Positions 58,446 through 64,000 of a DNA stretch of 64,000 nt are shown here, piece by piece. Made by a program: the position numbers and the translations under genes. Under the pieces are notes generated by a model. That model saw nothing but the letters and a program-made list of their open reading frames with translations. It searched no databases and was not told the origin of the DNA. Position 1 is the first letter of the stretch, and each line of letters begins with the position of its first letter. The DNA lies in the NCBI RefSeq assembly GCF_963977235.1, contig NZ_CAXBOD010000007.1, forward strand, positions 1-64,000, written 5' to 3'. This stretch comes from Albimonas sp963977235 (GTDB lineage Bacteria; Pseudomonadota; Alphaproteobacteria; Rhodobacterales; Rhodobacteraceae).

Positions 58446-59794
58446 GCGAGCCCCTCTCCCGCGCCATCGGCGCCTTCGCGGCGGGGCTCGAATGGTCCGC
58501 CCTGACGCCCTCGCGGCGCGAGAAGGCGGCGCTGGCCTATGTCGACTTCCTCTCGCTCGCCGCCGCCGGCGCGATGCTGCCCGAGGCCGAGCCCGCGACC
58601 CTGCTGGCCGAGGACGGCCGGGTCTGCGTGCCGGGCGTCGGGCGGGCCCTGTCCTGCGGCGGCGCGATGGTGGCGCTGAGCTACATGGGCGCCCTCCTGC
58701 AGCTTCACGACGGCTTCGGGCGAGGGGGCAACCATCCCTCCTCGGTGATCGTGCCGGCCGTGCATGTCGCCGGCCGCGGCAAGCCGCTCGAGGAGATCCT
58801 GGCGGCCCTGGTCGCGGGCTACGAGATCGCCAACCGCCTGTCGGCGGCCACCCACCCCGAGCAGAGCCGCCGCGGCGCCGCCCCCACCGCCACCATGGGC
58901 GCGATCGGCGCCGCGGCCGCCTGCGGGCGGCTGCTGGGCCTCGATGCCGAGGCGCTGGGCCGGGCCGTCTCCATCGCCGCCATCGGGGCCCCGGTGGCGA
59001 CCTACGAGGCGCTGCGCCTGCACGGCTCGGCGGTTCCGTTCCATGGCGGCTGGGCGGCGCGCGCGGGCTGGGAGGCGGCGCGGCTGGCGGGCGCCGGCCT
59101 CGACGGCGGCGCGACGGTTCTCGAGGGGCGGCCGGGCGCCGACGGGCTGCTGACCCTGCTCGCCGGGCGTCCCGCGCCGGTCCCCGATCCCGCCGGCTGG
59201 CAGGGCGAGACGCTCGACCTCGTGTTCTTCAAGCCCGTGCCCGGCTGCCGGCATGTGCAGCCCGCGGTCGAGGCCGCCCTCGACCTGCGCGAGGATCTGC
59301 CCGCCGACCCCGCCGCCATCGCGGCCGTGGCGATCGAGACCTACCCCCTGGCGCTCGCCTTCGCCGCCCTCCCCGACGGGCGCGACGAGCTTTATGACCG
59401 GCTGATGAGCGTGCCCTGGTGCGTCGCCTCGACCCTGCTGCGCGGCCCGCTGGAGCCGCAGGCGCTGGCCGAGCCCTCGGCCCCCGCGCTGACAGCCCTG
59501 GCCTCGCGCGTCTCGATGTGCGCGGCGGAGCCCTTCGTGGCCGGCTATCCCGCGGCGCTCGGCGCCCGCCTGACCGTGACGCTCGCCGACGGCCGCACGC
59601 TGACTTCCGAACGGCGCCTGGCCTATGGCGAGGCCGCCGATCCCGCGCTGCTGACCCCGCCGGGCGGACGCCTCGCGCCGCTCGACCGCGCCCGGCTGCT
59701 GGCGCGCGCCGGGGGCTTCCTCGAACCCGCCTGGGGCGCCGGCCCCGCCCGTCGCCTGATCGAGGGGGCGCTGGCCGCCTCCGCCCTCGCCTGA
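58442..59794 (+). CDS. MmgE/PrpD-family protein
   Basis: This 450-residue member of the 2-methylcitrate dehydratase/aconitate decarboxylase fold has LQLHDGFGRGGNHPSSVIVPAV in place of the usual D-x-x-H region and LVAGYEIANRL in the helical domain. It is diverged from the MmgE/PrpD protein at 29.8 kb and lacks that protein's repetitive N-terminus. The start is a GTG overlapping the upstream stop (GTGA). Its placement after an acyl-CoA dehydrogenase suggests a dehydratase, hydratase or decarboxylase acting on a dicarboxylate-like intermediate. Confidence 0.83.
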   Translation: MSEPLSRAIGAFAAGLEWSALTPSRREKAALAYVDFLSLAAAGAMLPEAEPATLLAEDGRVCVPGVGRALSCGGAMVALSYMGALLQLHDGFGRGGNHPSSVIVPAVHVAGRGKPLEEILAALVAGYEIANRLSAATHPEQSRRGAAPTATMGAIGAAAACGRLLGLDAEALGRAVSIAAIGAPVATYEALRLHGSAVPFHGGWAARAGWEAARLAGAGLDGGATVLEGRPGADGLLTLLAGRPAPVPDPAGWQGETLDLVFFKPVPGCRHVQPAVEAALDLREDLPADPAAIAAVAIETYPLALAFAALPDGRDELYDRLMSVPWCVASTLLRGPLEPQALAEPSAPALTALASRVSMCAAEPFVAGYPAALGARLTVTLADGRTLTSERRLAYGEAADPALLTPPGGRLAPLDRARLLARAGGFLEPAWGAGPARRLIEGALAASALA

Positions 59795-59814
59795 GCCAAG
59801 AAGAGAGACCCGCC

Positions 59815-60702
59815 ATGCCCTTCCAGGGATCCATCGACGCCGTCGTGAACCTGTGGACCGACGAGGTGATGTCGCACCGCCCCGAGTGGCGCGACGGCTT
59901 CTTCGTCGACAAGATGAAGGTGGACGCCAGCACCTCGAAAGGCATCTCGATCGACGAGATGCTGCGCCGGATGGACGCCGCGGGGATCGAGCGCGGCTTC
60001 CTCGTCGCCCCCAAGGTCGGGCGCAAGGGCCACCCCTCGACCTGGCATCTGCCCTACGAGGTGGTGCTGGACGCGGTGAAGGCCCATCCCGACCGGTTCT
60101 TCGGGCTGGCCGGCCTCGACCCGACCGAAGGGATGAAGGGCGTGTGGGAGTTCCAGCGCGCCGTCGAGGACTACGGCTTCATCGGCGCCCACGGCTATCC
60201 GCACTGGTTCGAGATCGCCCCCGACGCGGCCCGCTGGTATCCGTTTTACGCCAAGTGCATCGAGCTTGACGTGCCGGTGCAGCTGCAGGTGGGTCAGTCG
60301 ATGGTCTATGCGGCCGACTATCCCTGCCGTTCGGTCGGGCGGCCGATCACGCTGGACGCGGTGGCCTGCGACCTGCCCGAGCTGAAGCTGGTGGGCATCC
60401 ACGTCGGCATCCCGTGGACCGAAGAGATGATCGCCATGGCCTGGAAGCACAAGAACGTCTACATCGGCTGCGACGCCCACCGGCCCAAGTACTGGCCGCA
60501 GGCGTTCACGCACTACATCAACAGCTTCGGGCAGGACAAGGTGATCTTCGGCACCGATTTCCCGGTGCTCGACTTCGAGAAGACCACCGCCGACATCGAC
60601 GGGCTGGACCTCCGCCCCGCCGCCCTGCGCAAGCTGATGCGCGACAACGTCATCAAGCTCTACAAGCTCGATGCGCGTGGGGTGAGCTTTTCCGAGGGCT
60701 GA
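59815..60702 (+). CDS. Amidohydrolase-fold protein (Amidohydro_2/ACMSD-like) without HxH motif
   Basis: This 295-residue TIM-barrel protein resembles the 2-amino-3-carboxymuconate semialdehyde decarboxylase/amidohydrolase-2 family. It retains the later metal-site features GIHVGIPW and VIFGTDFP. The N-terminal strand, which normally ends in H-x-H, reads SIDAVVNLWT, so two metal ligands seem to be missing. It may bind metal differently or be a lactone hydrolase or decarboxylase variant. It follows the MmgE/PrpD gene after 20 bp and is the last closely spaced gene of the TRAP-led unit. Confidence 0.8.
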   Translation: MPFQGSIDAVVNLWTDEVMSHRPEWRDGFFVDKMKVDASTSKGISIDEMLRRMDAAGIERGFLVAPKVGRKGHPSTWHLPYEVVLDAVKAHPDRFFGLAGLDPTEGMKGVWEFQRAVEDYGFIGAHGYPHWFEIAPDAARWYPFYAKCIELDVPVQLQVGQSMVYAADYPCRSVGRPITLDAVACDLPELKLVGIHVGIPWTEEMIAMAWKHKNVYIGCDAHRPKYWPQAFTHYINSFGQDKVIFGTDFPVLDFEKTTADIDGLDLRPAALRKLMRDNVIKLYKLDARGVSFSEG

Positions 60703-60996
60703 CCGGCGGCGAGCGGGAGGCCCCGGATCAAGCCCGGGGCGCGCGCGCGCGCGCCCGGCCCGTGCGTCGGCCGGCACGATCAGGCGACGCGCGGGGCCGC
60801 CGCCGCGCGTTGCCCTCGACCCGCGCGGCCCCTAGTCTGCGCCGGCCGAGGCCCCGGACACAGGGGCCCGGCCGGGGAGGACCGACGATCCCGCTCGCGC
60901 CGAGCGCGCAGATGCGGAAAGTCCCGCCCGCGCGGCGCGCGGGCGCCGGCGCCTGTCCGATCCCGCCATGCCCCCCGGGGCCGCATCGGAGCCGCC
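60703..60996. other. Intergenic region with GC dinucleotide run and hairpin
   Basis: No gene is seen in these 294 bp. A 7-base stem (GCCCCGG/CCGGGGC, about 60720-60740) after the amidohydrolase-like gene may help termination. It runs into an alternating (GC)8 tract at 60739-60754 with Z-DNA-forming potential. The remainder presumably holds the promoter of the SDR gene. Confidence 0.45.
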
Positions 60997-61794
60997 ATGT
61001 CCGACCACCGCCATTTCTCCCGCTCCGTCGCCGGACGCGTCGTCCTCGTCACCGGGGCGGGCGCGGGCATGGGGCGGGCCACCGCGCATGTCTTCGCCCG
61101 CGAGGGCGCCCATGTCGTCGTCGCCGACCTGCATGCCGAAACCGCCCAGGCCGTCGCCGTCGAGATCGACGCCGCCCGCGCCGGGGACCCCTCGGTCGGC
61201 GAGGCCCTGCCGCTCGCCTTCGACGTCGCCGACGAGGCGGCCGGGCGCGCGGCGCTGGCGGCGGTCGAGGCGCGCTTTGGCGCCCTCGATTTCCTGATCA
61301 ACAACGCGGGCTTCCTGCAGACCTCCCCGCTGGAGGCGGAGGACTACGAGGCGATCTGGTCGCGCACGCTGGAAGTCATGCTCAGCGCCCACCAGCGGCT
61401 GATCCGGGCCGCGCTGCCGCTGCTGCGCCGCTCGGACTGCGCGCGGATCGTCAACATCTCCTCGACCGACGGGCTGGGCGCCTCGCCGCGACATTCGCCC
61501 TACACGGCCGCCAAGCACGGGGTGATCGGGCTGACCCGGGCGCTGGCGGTGGACCTCGGCCCCGAGGGGATCACGGTCAACGCCGTCTGCCCGGGCCCCG
61601 TGCGCACCGCGATCACCCGGGACATCCCCGAGGAGCACAAGGCGATCTTCGTGCGCCGTCGCGTGCCGCTGCGCCGCTATGCCGAGCCGGAGGAGGTCGC
61701 CCACGCCACCCTCTCGCTGTGCCTGCCCGCCTCGGGCTACATCACCGGCGCGGTCCTTCCCGTCGACGGCGGCATGACCATCCGCAACGCCTGA
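60997..61794 (+). CDS. Short-chain dehydrogenase/reductase (classical SDR)
   Basis: This 265-residue enzyme has TGAGAGMG at about 20-27, NNAGF, the catalytic SxxxYxxxK region (Ser in NISSTDG, then YTAAK) and PVDGGM at the end. Acidic VVADLH after strand 2 suggests NAD(H) preference. It would oxidise or reduce a hydroxyl/keto group. It lies apart from the TRAP-led unit by 294 bp, so functional linkage to it is possible but not shown. Confidence 0.87.
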   Translation: MSDHRHFSRSVAGRVVLVTGAGAGMGRATAHVFAREGAHVVVADLHAETAQAVAVEIDAARAGDPSVGEALPLAFDVADEAAGRAALAAVEARFGALDFLINNAGFLQTSPLEAEDYEAIWSRTLEVMLSAHQRLIRAALPLLRRSDCARIVNISSTDGLGASPRHSPYTAAKHGVIGLTRALAVDLGPEGITVNAVCPGPVRTAITRDIPEEHKAIFVRRRVPLRRYAEPEEVAHATLSLCLPASGYITGAVLPVDGGMTIRNA

Positions 61795-61856
61795 GCGCGC
61801 TTGCGCCGCGCCTCTGGCCGCGCCATTCCGGGCAGGTCCCGAGGCAGGAGGCCGCC

Positions 61857-62642
61857 ATGCCCGATCCCCATCCCTCGCCCGAGGCCCGCGCCGCCGCGAC
61901 GCTCGACACGGCGCGGCGCGATCTGATGGCCGCGCGGGCGGGCCTGATCGAGGCGTTGCGCGCCGACCGCTCCCGCCGCCGCGGCGCGCTGAACCTGCGC
62001 CTGCACGAGATCGAGCGGATGCTGGCCCCCGACACCGGGCACGCCAGCCAGGCCGGGCAGGACCGGGCGGTGGACCGGATCCTGGGCGGGATGACCGGCG
62101 GGGTCTTCGCGGACGTGGGCGGCTACGACGGCGTCACCGGCTCGAACACCCTGTTCTTCGAGCAGCGCCGCGGCTGGAGCGGCCTGCTGGTCGAACCCTC
62201 GCCCGCCAACCTCGCCGCCGCCCGCGCCGTCCGCCGCTGCCCCTGCCTCGGCGTGGCGGCGGCGGCCGAGGATGGCGAGGCCGAGTTCCTCGACATCTCG
62301 GCGGGCTACACGCAGATGAGCGGCCTGGTCGAAAGCTACGACCCCGGGCTGCTGACGACGGTCCGCGCCGATCCGCGCCATGCCGAGGCGCTGCGCCGCG
62401 TCCCCACCCGCCCCCTCGCCGCGATCCTGGACGAAGCCCCGCGCACGCCCGATTTCGTCTCGCTCGACATCGAGGGCGGGGAGGTCGCCGCCCTCTCGGT
62501 CTTCCCCTTCGCCCGCCACCCGGTGCGGGTCTGGGCGATCGAGAACAACGCCGCCACGCCCCGGATCCGCGCGATCATGGAGCCCGCCGGCTATCGTCTG
62601 GTCGAATTCTGCGGCCAGGACGAGATCTGGCTGAAGGCGTAG
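61857..62642 (+). CDS. FkbM-family methyltransferase
   Basis: This 261-residue protein has a helical N-terminus (about 1-55, Ala/Arg-rich) followed by an S-adenosylmethionine-binding fold of the FkbM type: QAGQDRAVDRIL, VFADVGGYDG, LLVEPSPAN and FVSLDIEGGEV. Family members O-methylate sugars, polyketides and other surface or secondary products. AGGAGG precedes the ATG. Its neighbours give no clear target. Confidence 0.85.
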   Translation: MPDPHPSPEARAAATLDTARRDLMAARAGLIEALRADRSRRRGALNLRLHEIERMLAPDTGHASQAGQDRAVDRILGGMTGGVFADVGGYDGVTGSNTLFFEQRRGWSGLLVEPSPANLAAARAVRRCPCLGVAAAAEDGEAEFLDISAGYTQMSGLVESYDPGLLTTVRADPRHAEALRRVPTRPLAAILDEAPRTPDFVSLDIEGGEVAALSVFPFARHPVRVWAIENNAATPRIRAIMEPAGYRLVEFCGQDEIWLKA

Positions 62643-62648
62643 GGCCGC

Positions 62649-63542
62649 TCAGCGCTCCTCGCGGTAGGGACGGCGGAAGGCGCTGGGGCTGAGGCCGGTC
62701 TCGCGTCGGAAGGCGCGCGAGAAATAGGACGGGTCGTCGTAGCCCAGCCGATAGCCGACCTCGGCCACGTCCATCAGCGTGTAGGCGAGCAGGCGCCGCG
62801 CCTCCTGCATCCGCAGCGAGGCGAGGAACGCCGCCGGCGACTGGCCGGCCCGGGCGCGGGTCAGCCGCCCCAGATGCGTGGCCGAGCAGCCCAGCGCGCG
62901 GGCGTAGTCGCCGACCTTCCAGTCGCGCGCCAGCCGCTCGCGGGCCAGCGCCTCGAACGCCTCCATCCGGGCCTCGACGGCGCCGGGGGGACGGCCCTGG
63001 GCCGCGGCGGCGCGGGCCAGGCGCGCGACCAGCGCCAGCGCCAGCGCGCCGAGCAGGACCGCGCGCAGGGGGGCCGCGCCGCGCCATTCCGCGTGCAGCG
63101 CCTCGACCGCCGCGCGCAGGTCGGGGGCGCCCGGCAACAGGCGGGGCGCGCGGGCGAAGGCCACGAGGTCGGGGTCCGCGGCCGAGGCCAGCGCGGCGGA
63201 GGGGATCGAGATCACGTGCCCCCGCGTCCCCTCGACGAAACGGAAGCCGTGCACGACGCGCCGCGGCGCCCAGATCGCGCAGGGCGGAGACAGGGCATGG
63301 CGCGCCCCGTCCAGCTCCACCCAGCCGCCGCCCGAAGTGATGAAAAACACCTGCTCGAGCGCCGGATGCCGGTGGGGCGCGATCACCCAGTCATAGCGAT
63401 GCGCCCGGTCCCAGATCCCTTCGCAATGCAGCACATCGGGGAAATCCCGCTGCTCTCCATAGAGCGCGTAGGCGGGAATCGGGGGCGTGGGGGCGGCGCG
63501 GTCCATGTTCGGAAAGTGCCGGAAACGCGCCGGGAAATCCAT
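62649..63542 (-). CDS. AraC-family regulator, candidate activator of pobA
   Basis: This 297-residue regulator has an N-terminal cupin-like sensing domain (HRHPALEQVFFITSGGGWVEL) and a C-terminal double helix-turn-helix (about 200-295) containing GDYARALGCSATHLGRLT and VGYRLGYDDPSYFSRAFRRETG. It diverges from pobA across a 56-bp gap. AraC-type PobR proteins control pobA in other proteobacteria in response to 4-hydroxybenzoate, so that role is likely here. Either the first Met or Met13 may be the true start; neither has a strong ribosome site. Confidence 0.87.
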   Translation of the reverse strand: MDFPARFRHFPNMDRAAPTPPIPAYALYGEQRDFPDVLHCEGIWDRAHRYDWVIAPHRHPALEQVFFITSGGGWVELDGARHALSPPCAIWAPRRVVHGFRFVEGTRGHVISIPSAALASAADPDLVAFARAPRLLPGAPDLRAAVEALHAEWRGAAPLRAVLLGALALALVARLARAAAAQGRPPGAVEARMEAFEALARERLARDWKVGDYARALGCSATHLGRLTRARAGQSPAAFLASLRMQEARRLLAYTLMDVAEVGYRLGYDDPSYFSRAFRRETGLSPSAFRRPYREER

Positions 63543-63598
63543 TCGCGCAGGCCCCCTCGCCGCCTAGTTTCGTCGGCGCCGAAACCAGCGGAGGGGCC

Positions 63599-64000
63599 AT
63601 GCGCACGCAGGTCTGCATCATCGGAGGCGGCCCCTCGGGCCTGCTGCTGTCGCAGCTGCTGGCGGGGCGGGGCGTCGCCTCGGTGGTGCTCGAGCGGCGG
63701 ACCCGCGCCCATGTCCTCTCCCGCATCCGGGCGGGGGTGCTCGAGCGCGGCATGGCCGACCTGCTGCGCGAGGCCGGCGCAGGGGCGCGCATGGACGCCG
63801 AGGGCTATGTCCACGACGGCGCCGTGATCTCCTGCGACGACCGGCGGCTGCGCATCGACTTCGCCCGGCTCGCCGACGCGCAGGTGCTGGTCTACGGCCA
63901 GACCGAGCTGACCCGCGACCTCTACGAGGCGCGCGAGGGGCAGGGCGCCGACCTGCGCTTCGACTGCGAGGGGGTCGAGATCCGCGGCGCCGACACCGAG
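63599..64000 (+). CDS. pobA: 4-hydroxybenzoate 3-monooxygenase PobA (5' part, cut by window end)
   Basis: The 134 codons present encode the FAD-binding start CIIGGGPSGLLLSQLL and the characteristic ERRTRAHVLSRIRAGVLE segment, whose Arg residues contact FAD and substrate in this enzyme. Further on are VHDGAV and VYGQTELTRDLYEAR. The enzyme hydroxylates 4-hydroxybenzoate to protocatechuate with NADPH and O2. The full protein is normally about 390 residues; the rest lies outside the window. The adjacent AraC-type gene is its probable regulator. Confidence 0.93.
   Translation, partial: MRTQVCIIGGGPSGLLLSQLLAGRGVASVVLERRTRAHVLSRIRAGVLERGMADLLREAGAGARMDAEGYVHDGAVISCDDRRLRIDFARLADAQVLVYGQTELTRDLYEAREGQGADLRFDCEGVEIRGADTE

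Noticed and set aside
60739..60754. Alternating GC run as a functional regulatory element
   Set aside because: In DNA this GC-rich such a run is easily neutral. It is mentioned only as part of the intergenic description.

Overview
The window is very GC-rich, gene-dense bacterial DNA with strong G/C preference at third codon positions and many 4-base ATGA/GTGA gene overlaps. Three TRAP transporter systems, single-chain biotin carboxylases, an RTX surface protein, a GTA-type holin and a pobA gene suggest a metabolically versatile alphaproteobacterium, probably of the Rhodobacterales type (inference; no rRNA or tRNA is present). I found no CRISPR array, insertion sequence or integrase.

Region 1 (0.4-42.5 kb) holds 36 catabolic genes in about 15 transcription units. 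It encodes PrpF-like and PEP mutase/isocitrate lyase-like enzymes, an aldehyde dehydrogenase, an epimerase-like SDR, a GntR/FCD regulator, two ~1100-residue single-chain acyl-CoA carboxylases, three acyl-CoA ligases, four enoyl-CoA hydratases and two SDR/HIBADH-type dehydrogenases. It also encodes two thiolase-like/DUF35 pairs, a MaoC hydratase, three acyl-CoA dehydrogenases (two adjacent), an FAD dehydrogenase, an MmgE/PrpD protein, two hotdog thioesterases, a nitronate monooxygenase-like flavoprotein and two DctPQM TRAP transporters. Its key property is a shared palindromic element with core ACTGTTGACA. It lies in every divergent intergenic gap of the region and before the one internal same-strand unit, eight sites in all, and I did not see it beyond 42.5 kb. 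One sits between gntR and a carboxylase gene. The region therefore reads as one regulon, most simply under the encoded GntR protein: TRAP import of an organic acid, CoA activation, carboxylation, side-chain beta-oxidation, a possible retro-aldol step by thiolase-like/DUF35 proteins, and a methylcitrate-cycle-like lower end. The substrate is unknown; a branched or alkyl-substituted polycarboxylate is my best guess.

Region 2 (42.5-52 kb) is mixed. It has a 1663-residue DUF4347/Calx-beta/RTX protein, a Tat-exported DUF411 protein, an isolated endolysin-holin pair, an AT-rich intergenic region with nested palindromes, and a sigma-54 activator with a degenerate receiver domain.

Region 3 (52-62.6 kb) is a second, smaller catabolic module without the ACTGTTGACA element: an acyl-CoA ligase, a TAXI-type TRAP binding protein, a fused TRAP permease, an acyl-CoA dehydrogenase and an MmgE/PrpD protein (the last three translationally coupled), an amidohydrolase-fold protein, an SDR and an FkbM methyltransferase. 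The window ends with a divergent AraC regulator and the 5' part of pobA (4-hydroxybenzoate 3-monooxygenase).
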